A stretch of 64,000 nt of DNA from Citrobacter freundii ATCC 8090 = MTCC 1658 = NBRC 12681 (GCF_011064845.1 NZ_CP049015.1:3410001-3474000), one strand, 5' to 3'. Counted from the first letter of the stretch, positions 53,341 through 63,893 are shown. The notes: generated by a model not told the origin, from the sequence alone. Program-made: numbers and translations.

Positions 53341-55068
53341 ATGATTTCAGGCATTTTAGCATCCCCGGGTATCGCTTTCGGTAAAGCATTGCTACTGAAA
53401 GAAGACGAAATCGTCATTGACCGGAAAAAAATTTCTGCCGACAAGGTTGATCAGGAAGTTGAACGTTTTCTGAGCGGTCGTGCCAAGGCATCTGCGCAAC
53501 TGGAAGCGATCAAAACCAAAGCTGGTGAAACGTTCGGTGAAGAAAAAGAAGCCATCTTTGAAGGGCATATCATGCTGCTCGAAGATGAGGAGCTGGAGCA
53601 GGAAATCATAGCCCTGATTAAAGATAAGCACATGACGGCTGATGCAGCCGCGCATGAAGTTATCGAAGGTCAGGCCACAGCCCTGGAAGAGCTGGATGAT
53701 GAATACCTGAAAGAACGTGCGGCTGACGTACGTGACATCGGTAAACGCCTGCTGCGTAACATCCTGGGTCTGGCAATTATCGACCTGAGCGCTATTCAGG
53801 AAGAAGTTATCCTGGTAGCCGCAGACCTGACCCCGTCAGAAACCGCACAGCTGAACCTGAACAAGGTGCTGGGTTTCATTACTGACGCGGGCGGACGTAC
53901 TTCCCATACCTCTATCATGGCGCGTTCTCTGGAACTGCCTGCCATCGTCGGTACGGGTAGCGTCACCTCTCAGGTTAAAAACGACGACTATCTGATTCTG
54001 GATGCCGTAAACAATCAGGTTTACGTCAATCCGACCAACGACGTTATCGAGCAACTGCGTGCCGTTCAGGAGCAGGTTGCAACCGAGAAAGCGGAACTCG
54101 CTAAGCTGAAAGATCTGCCGGCTATCACGCTGGACGGACATCAGGTTGAAGTTTGCGCTAATATCGGTACCGTTCGTGACGTTGAAGGCGCTGAACGTAA
54201 CGGCGCTGAAGGTGTGGGTCTGTACCGCACCGAATTCCTGTTCATGGACCGTGAATCGCTGCCAACTGAAGAAGAACAGTTTGCTGCGTATAAAGCCGTT
54301 GCTGAAGCCTGTGGCTCTCAGGCGGTCATCGTTCGCACCATGGACATCGGCGGCGATAAAGAACTGCCGTACATGAATTTCCCGAAAGAAGAGAACCCGT
54401 TCCTGGGCTGGCGTGCCGTGCGTATCGCCATGGATCGTAAAGAGATCCTGCGTGACCAGGTTCGCGCGATTCTGCGCGCCTCTGCTTTCGGTAAACTGCG
54501 CATTATGTTCCCAATGATCATCTCTGTTGAAGAAGTGCGTGCACTGCGCAAAGAGATTGAAATCTACAAACAGGAACTGCGCGACGAAGGTAAAGCATTT
54601 GACGAGAGCATTGAGATTGGCGTGATGGTGGAAACACCGGCTGCGGCAACAATTGCGCGTCATTTAGCCAAAGAAGTTGATTTCTTTAGTATCGGCACCA
54701 ATGATTTAACGCAGTACACCCTGGCAGTTGACCGTGGTAATGATATGATTTCACACCTTTACCAACCGATGTCGCCATCTGTGCTGACGCTGATCAAGCA
54801 AGTTATTGATGCTTCTCATGCTGAAGGCAAATGGACTGGCATGTGTGGTGAGCTTGCAGGCGACGAACGTGCTACACTTCTGTTGCTGGGGATGGGTCTG
54901 GACGAATTCTCTATGAGCGCCATTTCTATCCCGCGCATTAAGAAGATTATCCGTAACACGAACTTCGAAGATGCGAAGGTGTTAGCAGAGCAGGCTCTTG
55001 CTCAACCGACAACGGACGAGTTAATGACGCTGGTTAACAAGTTCATTGAAGAAAAAACAATCTGCTAA
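53341..55068 (+). CDS. ptsI: PTS enzyme I
   Basis: Starts the PTS by taking phosphate from PEP onto H189 ([12 protein letters not shown]) and passing it to HPr. The 575-residue cytoplasmic dimer has an N-terminal HPr-binding and swivelling domain, and a C-terminal PEP-binding barrel with [28 protein letters not shown] and [10 protein letters not shown]. It lies 45 bases after ptsH and 40 before crr. Confidence 0.99.
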   Translation: MISGILASPGIAFGKALLLKEDEIVIDRKKISADKVDQEVERFLSGRAKASAQLEAIKTKAGETFGEEKEAIFEGHIMLLEDEELEQEIIALIKDKHMTADAAAHEVIEGQATALEELDDEYLKERAADVRDIGKRLLRNILGLAIIDLSAIQEEVILVAADLTPSETAQLNLNKVLGFITDAGGRTSHTSIMARSLELPAIVGTGSVTSQVKNDDYLILDAVNNQVYVNPTNDVIEQLRAVQEQVATEKAELAKLKDLPAITLDGHQVEVCANIGTVRDVEGAERNGAEGVGLYRTEFLFMDRESLPTEEEQFAAYKAVAEACGSQAVIVRTMDIGGDKELPYMNFPKEENPFLGWRAVRIAMDRKEILRDQVRAILRASAFGKLRIMFPMIISVEEVRALRKEIEIYKQELRDEGKAFDESIEIGVMVETPAAATIARHLAKEVDFFSIGTNDLTQYTLAVDRGNDMISHLYQPMSPSVLTLIKQVIDASHAEGKWTGMCGELAGDERATLLLLGMGLDEFSMSAISIPRIKKIIRNTNFEDAKVLAEQALAQPTTDELMTLVNKFIEEKTIC

Positions 55069-55108
55069 TCCACGAGATGCGGCCCAATTTACTGCTTAGG
55101 AGAAGATC

Positions 55109-55618
55109 ATGGGTTTGTTCGATAAACTGAAATCTCTGGTTTCTGATGATAAGAAAGACACCGGAACTATTGAGATTGTTGCTCCGCTCTCTGGCGAGAT
55201 CGTCAACATCGAAGACGTGCCGGATGTAGTTTTTGCTGAAAAAATCGTTGGTGATGGCATCGCTATCAAACCAACCGGTAACAAAATGGTTGCTCCTGTT
55301 GACGGCACCATCGGCAAAATCTTTGAAACCAACCACGCTTTCTCTATCGAATCCGACAGCGGCATTGAGCTGTTTGTTCACTTCGGTATTGATACCGTTG
55401 AACTGAAAGGCGAAGGCTTCAAACGCATCGCTGAAGAAGGTCAGCGCGTGAAAGTGGGCGACCCGGTTATTGAATTCGATCTGCCGCTGCTGGAAGAAAA
55501 AGCCAAGTCTACCCTGACTCCGGTTGTTATCTCCAACATGGACGAAATCAAAGAACTGATCAAACTGTCCGGTAGCGTGACCGTGGGTGAAACCCCGGTT
55601 ATCCGCATCAAGAAGTAA
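55109..55618 (+). CDS. crr: Glucose PTS EIIA (Crr)
   Basis: EIIA-glucose passes phosphate from HPr to the glucose permease. In its two states it also activates adenylate cyclase or blocks non-PTS sugar permeases (inducer exclusion). 169 residues, phospho-histidine H91 in ELFVHFGID (H90 without the initiator) and the helper H76. Last gene of the pts operon, followed by REP units that stabilise or end the transcript. Confidence 0.99.
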   Translation: MGLFDKLKSLVSDDKKDTGTIEIVAPLSGEIVNIEDVPDVVFAEKIVGDGIAIKPTGNKMVAPVDGTIGKIFETNHAFSIESDSGIELFVHFGIDTVELKGEGFKRIAEEGQRVKVGDPVIEFDLPLLEEKAKSTLTPVVISNMDEIKELIKLSGSVTVGETPVIRIKK

Positions 55619-55623
55619 TTCTT

Positions 55624-55750
55624 GCGTAGGCCGGATAAGGCGTTTACGCCGCCATCCGGCAATCAGGCAGTACCTTGCCGGATGGCGCTACGCTTATCCG
55701 GCCTACAAAGAATCTCGTATCGTAGGCCGGATAAGCGTAGCGCCATCCGC
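55624..55750. repeat. BIME of three REP units after crr
   Basis: Three REP sequences in alternating orientation (55626-55660, 55675-55706, 55721-55750), each with the GCCGGAT...ATCCGGC palindrome. They fill the space between crr and the convergent 79-residue gene. They probably protect the crr end and limit readthrough. Confidence 0.95.
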
Positions 55751-55752
55751 AA

Positions 55753-55992
55753 TTAAATGTGTGCAGTCACCGGGCGATAACACGCCTCGCGCATCAGGAT
55801 CTTCATCCCTTCCGGCCCGCTCTCCAGCATCCGTCGTTCCGAATCCGCCACTAACAACTCACAGTCGTAACCACCCGCAATGCCGAACATAGCCCGCGCC
55901 ACGCAGATATCTTCCAGTGCCGCTGTCCCGCAGGTATCAAAGTGTCCAACCATACGCCCATTCTGGCGAACTACCAGCCGGTAACTCTTCAT
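55753..55992 (-). CDS. Uncharacterised 79-residue protein coupled to pdxK
   Basis: A small cytoplasmic protein ([20 protein letters not shown]...) that I do not recognise from E. coli K-12. It has a beta-rich N-terminal half, then a helical part ([20 protein letters not shown]) and ends YRPVTAHI. Its ATG overlaps the pdxK stop (ATGA), so it is translated with pdxK and may act in vitamin B6 salvage; that is inference. There is no signal peptide or membrane segment. The gene ends against the REP cluster. Confidence 0.7.
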   Translation of the reverse strand: MKSYRLVVRQNGRMVGHFDTCGTAALEDICVARAMFGIAGGYDCELLVADSERRMLESGPEGMKILMREACYRPVTAHI

Positions 55993-56855
55993 CGCGCCTC
56001 CCCTGCCGGTGGCAGAATTAATTCATCACAACCGCACTGGTGCGTCCACGTCATCACGTCCAGCACCCGCTGTGCAGCATCGTGCGTCGCGGTCGTCAGC
56101 GCTTTCCCCATCACAAGGCCGCTCACCAGCTCGGCACAGAACAGATCGCCAGTCCCCTTCAGATCCGTTTTCACTCGCGGATGAGCTAACACCTCAACCG
56201 TTTCAGCCGTCACCACCGCAACATGAATAATCTCTTCCGTATCCCCCGGCGCACTGGTGATCACCACCCATTTCAGGGTGTCGGTGAGCAGTGATTGTGC
56301 CGCCGTAATGGCTTCATCAAGCGTACGACACGGCTTTCCGCTCAGCATTTGCAGCTCGAACACATTTGGAGTCAGCCCCTGAGCCAGCGGTAGCAGGTGC
56401 TGACGATAAGCCTCCGGAATTTCGGCTTTAACATACATACCGCTATCCGTATCGCCAATCACGGGGTCGACCAAAATGCACAGGTCCGGATGCGTGGTCA
56501 GAACAGTTTTCAGCCACTGTGCCAGCAAGGCGATTTGTTCCGCGCTGCCCATGTACCCTGTCGTCACCGCCTTTAGCTCGCGCAAGGCATCACGCTCGTT
56601 TAAGGCGCGGAGATAACCGCTAAACCAGTCTGCTGGAATAACGCCGCCGTAGAAGGTTTCATAATGCGGGGTATTACTGAACAGCACCGTAGGTACTGCC
56701 GTCACGCGTAACCCCTGCGCTTTAATGGCCGGGACGGCGATGCTGTTACCTACGCTGCCATAAACCACCTGTGACTGAACGGCGACGATATCGGTCTGTA
56801 ACGCCCGATGCGTGTCGTCGAAGAGCACTGACTGGATATCACTCTCCTGCTCCAT
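55989..56855 (-). CDS. pdxK: Pyridoxal/pyridoxine kinase PdxK
   Basis: Phosphorylates pyridoxal, pyridoxine and pyridoxamine in B6 salvage. A 288-residue ribokinase-like enzyme with the conserved [15 protein letters not shown] start, the [12 protein letters not shown] motif and the anion hole with catalytic aspartate in [18 protein letters not shown] lies 7-8 bases before the ATG at 56855. It is divergent from ptsJ, its known repressor in Salmonella, and overlaps the next gene by four bases. Confidence 0.96.
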   Translation of the reverse strand: MEQESDIQSVLFDDTHRALQTDIVAVQSQVVYGSVGNSIAVPAIKAQGLRVTAVPTVLFSNTPHYETFYGGVIPADWFSGYLRALNERDALRELKAVTTGYMGSAEQIALLAQWLKTVLTTHPDLCILVDPVIGDTDSGMYVKAEIPEAYRQHLLPLAQGLTPNVFELQMLSGKPCRTLDEAITAAQSLLTDTLKWVVITSAPGDTEEIIHVAVVTAETVEVLAHPRVKTDLKGTGDLFCAELVSGLVMGKALTTATHDAAQRVLDVMTWTHQCGCDELILPPAGEAR

Positions 56856-56901
56856 AAATTTCTCCTCTCGCTGGACAGCGGGTCTACGCCTCACTATTAT
56901 C

Positions 56902-56935
56902 GTCATATGCTAAAATTCATTTTGTCATAGGTCAA
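56902..56935. promoter_or_regulatory. pdxK promoter with direct repeats, candidate PtsJ operator
   Basis: On the minus strand TTGACC, 17 bases, TAGCAT (56930-56935 and 56907-56912 on the plus strand) fits a pdxK promoter. Two GTCATA repeats (56902-56907 and 56924-56929) begin 22 bases apart, two helical turns. MocR-type regulators often bind spaced direct repeats, so this is a plausible PtsJ site that would cover both divergent promoters. Confidence 0.55.
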
Positions 56936-56937
56936 TA

Positions 56938-58230
56938 ATGATCGACGGAAAAACCGCTAACGAAATTTTTGACAGTATCCGTCAACATGTCACTACAGGC
57001 ACGCTGGCAGTGGGAGAAACGTTACCGCCAGTGCGGGAACTGGCAACGGAATTAAACGTCAACCGCAATACTGTCGCGGCGGCTTACAAACGCCTGGTCA
57101 CCTCCGGGTTGGCACAGAGCCTGGGACGCAACGGTACGGTGATTAAGGGGATTACTGCCCCCGTAGCACTGGAAGGTGGTAATCCGGATACTCCGCTTAT
57201 CGATCTTTCCGGCGGTAATCCAGCGCCCTCGCGACTTCCTGACCTGAGTAATTATTTTGCGAAGATAAATAAGAGTCCGCGCTTGTACGGCGATGTCGCT
57301 GTGTCACCTGGACTTAAGGTGTGGGCATCACAATGGATGCAAAATGCAATCCCCGGCAAAGGGGAAATTGATATCACCAGCGGTGCCATTGATGCTATCG
57401 AACGGCTACTGTGCGCCCATTTGCTGCCTGGTGATAGCGTTGTCGTAGAAGATCCATGCTTTTTAAGCAGCATCAACATGCTGCGCTATGCCGGATTCTC
57501 AGCAAACCCGGCCAGCGTTGACCGCGAAGGCATGCTGCCGGACCAGCTGGAACTCGCGCTACAGAAAGGCGCGCGGGCAGTAATTCTGACACCGCGCGCG
57601 CATAACCCGACAGGATGCAGCCTGAGCGCCTCACGCGCGGCGCAATTGCAGGAAATTCTGGCCCGCTATCCGCAGACGCTGGTGATTGTCGACGACCACT
57701 TTGCGCTGCTATCTGCTTGCCACTGGTATCCGGTGATTGCGAAGGAAACCACGCACTGGGCGGTTGTCCGCTCGATGTCAAAAACGTTAGGACCAGATTT
57801 ACGCCTGGCCATTGTGGCCAGCGATCCGCTCACTTCAGGGAAGCTACGTTTAAGGCTTAACTCCGGCAGTCAGTGGGTCAGCCATCTGCTGCAGGATTTG
57901 GCCTGCGCCTGCCTGAATGACGAGACTTACCAACACACGCTGGCGCAAACTCAGCAATTTTACGCCGCCCAGCAGCAAAAGTTGACGGCAGCTCTGCGGC
58001 GACATGGCATTGAGTTGCCCGTTGGTGACGGTCTGAATATGTGGCTACCGCTGGAAGATAACAGCCAGGCGATCGCTTTTGCGCTGGCAAAGTCCGGCTG
58101 GCTGGTACGCGAAGGCGAAGTGTTTGGCGTCAATACGCCTGCGCACGGCCTGCGCATTACGCTGTCAACATTATCAGACAGCGGCATTGATAAGCTGGCG
58201 ACTGATATCCATCAGGCGCTAAAGCGCTAA
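56938..58230 (+). CDS. ptsJ: MocR-type repressor PtsJ
   Basis: Shown in Salmonella to repress pdxK and to sense PLP. The 430 residues comprise a GntR winged helix (about 1-70, PPVRELATELNVNRNTVAAAYKR) followed by a full aminotransferase-like domain. The PLP lysine is K282 in SMSKTLGPDLR; TSGAIDAIERLL and VDDHFALLS also match fold-type I. The ATG has only a weak ribosome site. It is followed 13 bases later by yfeJ and divergent from pdxK. Confidence 0.95.
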   Translation: MIDGKTANEIFDSIRQHVTTGTLAVGETLPPVRELATELNVNRNTVAAAYKRLVTSGLAQSLGRNGTVIKGITAPVALEGGNPDTPLIDLSGGNPAPSRLPDLSNYFAKINKSPRLYGDVAVSPGLKVWASQWMQNAIPGKGEIDITSGAIDAIERLLCAHLLPGDSVVVEDPCFLSSINMLRYAGFSANPASVDREGMLPDQLELALQKGARAVILTPRAHNPTGCSLSASRAAQLQEILARYPQTLVIVDDHFALLSACHWYPVIAKETTHWAVVRSMSKTLGPDLRLAIVASDPLTSGKLRLRLNSGSQWVSHLLQDLACACLNDETYQHTLAQTQQFYAAQQQKLTAALRRHGIELPVGDGLNMWLPLEDNSQAIAFALAKSGWLVREGEVFGVNTPAHGLRITLSTLSDSGIDKLATDIHQALKR

Positions 58231-58243
58231 CAGGAGAGAAAAA

Positions 58244-58960
58244 GTGCGAGTTCATTTTGTTATTCATGAGTCTTTTGAATCTGCTGGCGCGTATCTGCCG
58301 TGGGCTGAATCACGCGGCTATACCATCACCTGGTCGCACGTTTACGCCGGGGAAGCGGTCCCTGCGAACGCGGATGGCTTCGATATGTTGGTGGTGTTTG
58401 GCGGTCCGCAGTCCCCCCGGACCACGCTGGCAGAGTGCCCGTACTTTGATTCTCAGGCTGAGCAGCATCTGATCAATCAGGCGATTGCGGCACGTAAAAT
58501 TGTGGTGGGGATCTGCCTGGGTTCACAGTTAATCGGCGAAGCGCTGGGTGCGAAGGTGTGCCAGAGTCCGGAAAAAGAGATTGGTCACTACCCGATCACC
58601 CTGACCGAAGCAGGTCAACAGCATCCGTTGTTCAGCCATTTTGGTTCACCGCTTACCGTCGGTCACTGGCACAACGATATGCCTGGATTAACCGACCAGG
58701 CGACAATTCTCGCCACAAGCGAGGGCTGCCCGCGACAAATCGTACAATACGGTAATTTCGTCTATGGTTTTCAGTGCCATATGGAATTTACGGCTGATGC
58801 TATAGAAGGGCTTATTCAACACTCCGAACAAGAACTGGCGGAAGCTAAAGGCAAGCGCTTCATCCGCTCCGTTGAAGAGATGCGCGCATGGGATTATCAG
58901 CAGATGAATGAGAAGCTGTGGCAATTCCTTGATAAGCTTGTGGAAAAACGTAACGATTGA
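58244..58960 (+). CDS. yfeJ: Class I glutamine amidotransferase-like protein YfeJ
   Basis: A 238-residue stand-alone GATase domain. The triad is C91 (GICLGSQLIGEALG), H179 and E181 (QCHMEFT). Such proteins (GuaA-like) may release ammonia for an unknown partner or hydrolyse gamma-glutamyl compounds; the substrate is unknown. The start is GTG with AGGAGA 6-7 bases upstream. It is in an operon with ptsJ, so a link to B6 or amino-acid metabolism is suggested, not shown. The symbol follows Salmonella usage as I recall it. Confidence 0.88.
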   Translation: MRVHFVIHESFESAGAYLPWAESRGYTITWSHVYAGEAVPANADGFDMLVVFGGPQSPRTTLAECPYFDSQAEQHLINQAIAARKIVVGICLGSQLIGEALGAKVCQSPEKEIGHYPITLTEAGQQHPLFSHFGSPLTVGHWHNDMPGLTDQATILATSEGCPRQIVQYGNFVYGFQCHMEFTADAIEGLIQHSEQELAEAKGKRFIRSVEEMRAWDYQQMNEKLWQFLDKLVEKRND

Positions 58961-58965
58961 TTATG

Positions 58966-59048
58966 GCAGGCCGGATAAGACGCTTTACGTCGTCATCCGG
59001 CGATCGTGCCGTACGTTTGCCTGATGGCGCTATGCTTATCAGGCCTAC
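58966..59048. repeat. REP/BIME element between yfeJ and cysM
   Basis: Two REP units in opposite orientation (GGCCGGATAAGACGC... and GCCTGATGGCGCTATGC...) between two convergent genes. Confidence 0.9.
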
Positions 59049-59051
59049 AAA

Positions 59052-59963
59052 CTAAATCCCTGATCCCTGGTTAAAGTGCTCTTCGCCAAACACGCCGGTT
59101 GAAAGGTAGCGATCGCCGCGATCGCAGATGATCGCCACCACCACAGCTCCCGGATTTTGTTCGGCCACGCGAATCGCTCCGGCTACCGCGCCGCCGGAAC
59201 TAACGCCGCAGAATACACCCTCTTTCACCGCCAGCGCGCGCATGGTGTTTTCCGCATCGTTCTGATGAATATCCAATACCTCATCCACCAGCGAGGCGTT
59301 AAAAATGCCCGGCATATATTCCGCAGGCCAGCGGCGAATTCCCGGAATACTACTGCCCTCTTCCGGCTGCAGGCCAACGATGGTAACCGCTTTTTCTTGC
59401 TCACGCAGAAAACGCGACACACCGGTAATGGTGCCTGTTGTTCCCATACTGGAGACAAAGTGGGTAATACGACCTGACGTCTGCTGCCAGATTTCCGGTC
59501 CGGTGGTGGTGTAATGCGCGTACGGGTTATCCGGATTATTAAATTGGTCGAGAAGTTTACCTTCTCCGCGCTGCGCCATTTCAAGAGCTAAGTCACGCGC
59601 GCCTTCCATCCCCTGCTCTTTGGTCACCAGAACCAGTTCAGCCCCGTAAGCACGCATCGCCGCTCGGCGCTCCTGGCTCATGTTGTCTGGCATCAGCAGC
59701 TTCATGCGGTAGCCCTTCAGCGCGGCTATCATCGCCAGAGCAATTCCGGTATTACCGCTGGTAGCCTCGATCAGCACATCACCAGGCTTAATTTCTCCAC
59801 GTTTTTCCGCTTCGACAATCATCGACAGCGCAGCCCGGTCTTTCACCGAACCCGCGGGATTATTGCCTTCCAGCTTGACCCAAATTTCACTGCCGTTATC
59901 CGGCGCCAGACGTTGTAGTTTCACCAGAGGCGTATTGCCAATTGTTTGTTCTAATGTGTTCAC
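59052..59963 (-). CDS. cysM: Cysteine synthase B CysM
   Basis: O-acetylserine sulfhydrylase B, able to use thiosulfate as well as sulfide and thus to make S-sulfocysteine. A 303-residue PLP fold-type II enzyme with lysine K41 (GSVKDRAALS), [22 protein letters not shown] and SSGGAVAGA. It is last of the cysPUWAM cluster but separated from cysA by a 67-base gap with a terminator. Confidence 0.97.
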   Translation of the reverse strand: MNTLEQTIGNTPLVKLQRLAPDNGSEIWVKLEGNNPAGSVKDRAALSMIVEAEKRGEIKPGDVLIEATSGNTGIALAMIAALKGYRMKLLMPDNMSQERRAAMRAYGAELVLVTKEQGMEGARDLALEMAQRGEGKLLDQFNNPDNPYAHYTTTGPEIWQQTSGRITHFVSSMGTTGTITGVSRFLREQEKAVTIVGLQPEEGSSIPGIRRWPAEYMPGIFNASLVDEVLDIHQNDAENTMRALAVKEGVFCGVSSGGAVAGAIRVAEQNPGAVVVAIICDRGDRYLSTGVFGEEHFNQGSGI

Positions 59964-59976
59964 GTTTTGAGCTCGT

Positions 59977-60008
59977 AAAAAAGCCCGGGGGCGCAGCGCT
60001 TACCGGGC
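59977..60008 (-). terminator. Terminator between cysA and cysM
   Basis: GCCCGG (59983-59988) pairs with CCGGGC (60003-60008); the minus-strand exit is a T-run (complement of the A-run at 59977-59982). The loop is large (14 bases, itself GC-rich), so termination is probably partial and cysM levels would be lower than cysA unless another promoter exists. Confidence 0.75.
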
Positions 60009-60030
60009 GATAAACATACTTTTTAACCTA

Positions 60031-61128
60031 TCAGGCACTTTGCGCCAGAGCAAGTTCCTCTTCACGCGTTTCAATGCGCTGGTCGCCGTTATACAGACGC
60101 GCATTTTGCAGCCCGACAAACAGCCGCTCGCCGCGGCTTGGGGAATCATCGCCCTGCATGATGACCGTCAGCGGTTCGTTATACCACCCCAGCGGTTGCA
60201 CAACTAATTGGGTGTAGTGTCCTTTCGGGCTGGCTTCCAGTACCTGTACCGGCAACGGCGAATCCAGGCTGGTACGACGGCTGACGTCCACTTCCCACGG
60301 ACGCAGGAACAGATCAACCGGTCCCTGATAACCAGGCGTATAACCCAGCGGCCAGCGGTGTGCGCCCACGTGGAATTGGCCGCCGCGAATCGTCCCCTGC
60401 AGGCGGTTAACCTCCCCCATAAATTCCAGCACAAAACGGGTAGCCGGTTCGCGCCAAACTTGATCCGGCGCATCAGCCTGCTCGATATGACCCTGACTCA
60501 TCACCACCACGCGATCGGCAACTTCCGTCGCTTCTTCCTGGTCGTGGGTAACAAACACGCTGGTGAACTTCAGCTCTTCATGCAGCTGACGCAGCCAACG
60601 ACGCAGCTCTTTACGCACCTGCGCATCGAGCGCGCCAAACGGCTCATCGAGCAGCAGGATCTGCGGCTCTACCGCCAGCGCACGCGCCAACGCCACACGC
60701 TGCTTTTGCCCACCAGAAAGCTGCGCCGGGAAGCGGTCCGCCAGATGAGCCAATTGAACCATCTCCAGCAGTTTGGTGACTTTTGCTTTGATGGCCGCCG
60801 CATTTGGACGCTCACGCCGTGGCAGAACCGTCAGACCAAACGCGATATTGTCGAAAACGGTCATATGACGAAACAGCGCATAGTGCTGGAATACGAATCC
60901 CACTTTACGGTCGCGAGCATGCAAACGACTGACGTCGGTGCCGTGAAAACGGATATGCCCGCTGGACTGATGCTCCAACCCGGCAATAATGCGCAGCAGC
61001 GTGGTTTTGCCCGAGCCGGATGGCCCCAGCAGCGCGACCATCTGACCTGAAGGAATATCCAGCGAGATATCGTTCAGCACCTGGGTGCGACCAAAAGACT
61101 TCTTAATATTGGCAATCTCAATGCTCAT
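60031..61128 (-). CDS. cysA: Sulfate/thiosulfate ABC transporter ATPase CysA
   Basis: The ATPase that drives sulfate and thiosulfate import. 365 residues: Walker [10 protein letters not shown] (about 34-42), signature LSGGQKQR, Walker [13 protein letters not shown] and the H-loop VFVTHDQEE, then a C-terminal regulatory TOBE-like domain. It overlaps the end of cysW by 11 bases. Confidence 0.98.
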   Translation of the reverse strand: MSIEIANIKKSFGRTQVLNDISLDIPSGQMVALLGPSGSGKTTLLRIIAGLEHQSSGHIRFHGTDVSRLHARDRKVGFVFQHYALFRHMTVFDNIAFGLTVLPRRERPNAAAIKAKVTKLLEMVQLAHLADRFPAQLSGGQKQRVALARALAVEPQILLLDEPFGALDAQVRKELRRWLRQLHEELKFTSVFVTHDQEEATEVADRVVVMSQGHIEQADAPDQVWREPATRFVLEFMGEVNRLQGTIRGGQFHVGAHRWPLGYTPGYQGPVDLFLRPWEVDVSRRTSLDSPLPVQVLEASPKGHYTQLVVQPLGWYNEPLTVIMQGDDSPSRGERLFVGLQNARLYNGDQRIETREEELALAQSA

Positions 61129-61993
61129 GATTTTCCTCCTGCTGCGCGCGTTTCTCCTGGTTCTCCAGACGCCATTGCAACATGCTCTTCAAAAACAGGG
61201 TAATAATCGCCATCAGCGTTAATAGCGCCGCGGCGGTAAAAGAGCCGACCGTGTTGTAGTCCTGCTCCAGTAATTCAATTTGTAGCGGTAGCGATAGGGT
61301 TTCGCCGCGAATCGAGCCGGATACCACCGACACCGCGCCAAACTCGCCAATCGCACGGGCGTTGGTCAACACCACGCCGTACAGCAGCGCCCAACGAATA
61401 TTCGGCAGCGTAACGCGGCGGAACATCTGCCAGCCGGACGCGCCCAGCAACACAGCCGCTTCATCTTCATTACTACCCTGGCTTAACATCACCGGCACCA
61501 ACTCGCGCACCACAAACGGACAGGTCACGAATACCGTCACCAGCACCATCCCCGGCCAGGCAAACATAATTTGCAGATTATGCTCATCCAGCCATCCACC
61601 CAGCGGACCGTTAGAGCCGTAAAACAGCAGATACACCAGGCCGGCAACCACCGGCGAGACGGCAAACGGAATATCCAGTAACGTCAGCAGAAGTTGGCGT
61701 CCTGGGAAGTTAAAACGGGTCACCAGCCAGGCCAGCAACACACCAAACACCAGGTTCACCGGCACCACAATCAGCGCAATCAGCACCGTCAGCCAGATGG
61801 CATGCAGCATGTCCGGGTCTGCCAGGTTCTGTAATACCGGCATTAATCCCTTGCTGAACGCCTGCACGAAGATGTAAATCATCGGCACCAGCAAAATAAA
61901 CGCGGAGACCAGCATGCCCGTGCCGATCAGAAACCATTTACCCCAGTTGATGCGGGGTGCGCCATAGCGTTTCAATTGGGTAATGTCTGCCAT
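61118..61993 (-). CDS. cysW: Sulfate/thiosulfate permease subunit CysW
   Basis: One of two inner-membrane channel subunits. 291 residues with six expected helices and the EAA loop [23 protein letters not shown], which contacts CysA. It overlaps cysT by one base and cysA by 11. Confidence 0.97.
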   Translation of the reverse strand: MADITQLKRYGAPRINWGKWFLIGTGMLVSAFILLVPMIYIFVQAFSKGLMPVLQNLADPDMLHAIWLTVLIALIVVPVNLVFGVLLAWLVTRFNFPGRQLLLTLLDIPFAVSPVVAGLVYLLFYGSNGPLGGWLDEHNLQIMFAWPGMVLVTVFVTCPFVVRELVPVMLSQGSNEDEAAVLLGASGWQMFRRVTLPNIRWALLYGVVLTNARAIGEFGAVSVVSGSIRGETLSLPLQIELLEQDYNTVGSFTAAALLTLMAIITLFLKSMLQWRLENQEKRAQQEENHEH

Positions 61994-62826
61994 CAGTGAC
62001 CTACCACACGTCGACCAAAGCGACTTTGCAGGGTGTTAATTGAAAACAGCAGCAACAACGAAGCCCCGAGGATCACAGAAGCAATCGCGCTGGCGGCCGG
62101 GTAGTCAAACTCCTGCAAGCGAACAAAAATCATCAGCGAGGTTACTTCCGTTTTCCATGCGATGTTCCCAGCGATAAAGATAACCGCGCCAAACTCACCG
62201 AGGCTTCGGGTAAACGAAAGCGCAACGCCCGCCACCAGCGCGGGGGACAGCTCCGGCAGCACCACTTTACGGAAACTCTGCCAGCGCGTAGCACCGAGCG
62301 TTTCTGCGGCTTCTTCATATTCGGGACCTAATTCTTCCAGCACCGGCTGGACGGTACGCACTACAAACGGAATGCTGGTAAACGCCATCGCCACCGCGAT
62401 ACCAAGCCAGGTGTAGGTCACCTTGATATCCAGCTTCGCCAGCCACTCGCCGTAGAAGCCATTAACCGAAAACAGCGACGCCAGCGTCAGACCCGCCACC
62501 GCTGTAGGCAGCGCAAACGGCAGATCCATCAGTGCATCCAACAGCGTACGGCCCGGAAAGCGATAGCGGGTTAAGATCCACGCCATCAGCAAACCGAACA
62601 CGCCGTTAAAAATCGACGCGACAAACGCCGACAGCAGCGTCACTTTATAAGCCGCCACCACCTGCGGATTGGTAATCACATCCCAGTATTGCGCCCAGCT
62701 CATTTGCGCCAGTTGCATCACCAGCGCGCTCAGCGGCAGCAGCAATATCAGGCAGACAAACAGTAAGCTTGTGCCCAGGCTTAAGGTGAAGCCGGGCAGC
62801 ACGCGTCGGGAAGAAACAGCAAACAT
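61993..62826 (-). CDS. cysU: Sulfate/thiosulfate permease subunit CysT (CysU)
   Basis: The second channel subunit, 277 residues with six helices and its EAA loop EYEEAAETLGATRWQSFRKVVLPE. Its ATG follows the cysP stop with no spacing (TAA-ATG), and its stop shares one base with the cysW start, a tightly coupled operon. Confidence 0.97.
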   Translation of the reverse strand: MFAVSSRRVLPGFTLSLGTSLLFVCLILLLPLSALVMQLAQMSWAQYWDVITNPQVVAAYKVTLLSAFVASIFNGVFGLLMAWILTRYRFPGRTLLDALMDLPFALPTAVAGLTLASLFSVNGFYGEWLAKLDIKVTYTWLGIAVAMAFTSIPFVVRTVQPVLEELGPEYEEAAETLGATRWQSFRKVVLPELSPALVAGVALSFTRSLGEFGAVIFIAGNIAWKTEVTSLMIFVRLQEFDYPAASAIASVILGASLLLLFSINTLQSRFGRRVVGH

Positions 62827-63843
62827 TTACTTACGCCCCGCCGCCAGCAGTTTGTCCAGCTCTCCACCGCTGACAAAGTGTGTTTTCATCACTTCAGGCC
62901 ACGAACCAAACTTATCTTCCACACGGAACAATTCGGTCTGCGGGAATTTATCTTGCTGTTTGTCCATCACCTGCGGGTTATTCACGCGGTAGTAGAAATC
63001 GGTAATAATGGTTTGCGCCTGTGGGCTGTACAGCCAGGTCAGGTACGCTTTAGCTGCTTTTTCAGTACCGTTGGCTTGCACATTTTTATCTACCCAGGCT
63101 ACCGGGAATTCAGCGAGAATATTGGTTTTCGGGATAACCACTTCAAAACCCTGCGCTTCATACTGTTTACGAATGTTGTTCACTTCTGATTCGAAGCTGA
63201 TCAGCACATCGCCCAGACCGCGCTCTGCAAAGGTGGTGGTAGCACCGCGACCGCCGGTATCAAACACTTCGACGTTTTTCAGAAACTGGGTCATGAACTG
63301 TTCGGTTTTGGTTTTATCACCACCGTCAGCTTTATCCGCAGCACCCCACGCCGCCAGATAGGTATAGCGCGCGTTACCGGAGGTTTTTGGGTTCGGGAAA
63401 ATCAGTTTCACATCAGAACGCACAAGGTCATTCCAGTCATGAATGTTTTTCGGATTCCCCTTACGCACCAGGAAACCCATGGTGGAATAGAACGGCGAGC
63501 TGTTATTCGGCAGGCGGCTTTGCCAGTCGGCGGGGATCAGTTTGCCTTTGTCATGCAGGATCTGCACGTCGGTGACCTGGTTATAGGTCACCACATCGGC
63601 TTTCAGCCCCTGCAGAATCGCCAGAGCCTGTTTTGATGACCCGGCATGAGATTGTTTAATCGTCAGTTTGTCACCGCCGTTATCCTTCGCCCATTGCTGT
63701 TCAAACGGCGGATTAAGGGCGGCAAAAAGCTCACGGGAAACATCGTATGAACTGTTCAGCAGTTCCGTTGCCTGCGCCTGCCCCACCAGCAACAGCATGG
63801 CTGCCAGCGTCAGTGTTCTTTTTTTCAGTAAGTTAACGGCCAT
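62827..63843 (-). CDS. cysP: Thiosulfate-binding periplasmic protein CysP
   Basis: The periplasmic receptor of the transporter, preferring thiosulfate and also binding sulfate. 338 residues with a signal peptide ([29 protein letters not shown], cleavage about residue 25) and the family's SYDVSRELF and [19 protein letters not shown] motifs. First gene of cysPUWA; AAGGG lies 6 bases before the ATG. CysB-activated in E. coli and Salmonella. Confidence 0.97.
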   Translation of the reverse strand: MAVNLLKKRTLTLAAMLLLVGQAQATELLNSSYDVSRELFAALNPPFEQQWAKDNGGDKLTIKQSHAGSSKQALAILQGLKADVVTYNQVTDVQILHDKGKLIPADWQSRLPNNSSPFYSTMGFLVRKGNPKNIHDWNDLVRSDVKLIFPNPKTSGNARYTYLAAWGAADKADGGDKTKTEQFMTQFLKNVEVFDTGGRGATTTFAERGLGDVLISFESEVNNIRKQYEAQGFEVVIPKTNILAEFPVAWVDKNVQANGTEKAAKAYLTWLYSPQAQTIITDFYYRVNNPQVMDKQQDKFPQTELFRVEDKFGSWPEVMKTHFVSGGELDKLLAAGRK

Positions 63844-63852
63844 TGCGCACCC

Positions 63853-63893
63853 TTATAAATTTAATGACTTTCTTATGGTCATCATATTTATAA
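63853..63893 (-). promoter_or_regulatory. 41-base symmetric dyad ahead of cysP
   Basis: TTATAAAT, 3 bases, ATGAC, 9 bases, GTCAT, 3 bases, ATTTATAA: two nested, exactly symmetric inverted repeats sharing one centre. It ends at the cysP ribosome site. It may be part of the CysB-controlled promoter or fold in the leader RNA. A further repeat ACGGT-N7-ACCGT lies at 63911-63927. No coding gene is supported from 63844 to 64000. Confidence 0.55.

Noticed and set aside
53836..54663. 275-codon frame antisense to ptsI
   Set aside because: ptsI is certain and the reverse frame has no start signal or family features.
55624..55750. CRISPR-like repeats after crr
   Set aside because: The repeats alternate in orientation and carry the GCCGGAT palindrome; they are REP/BIME units, not a CRISPR array.
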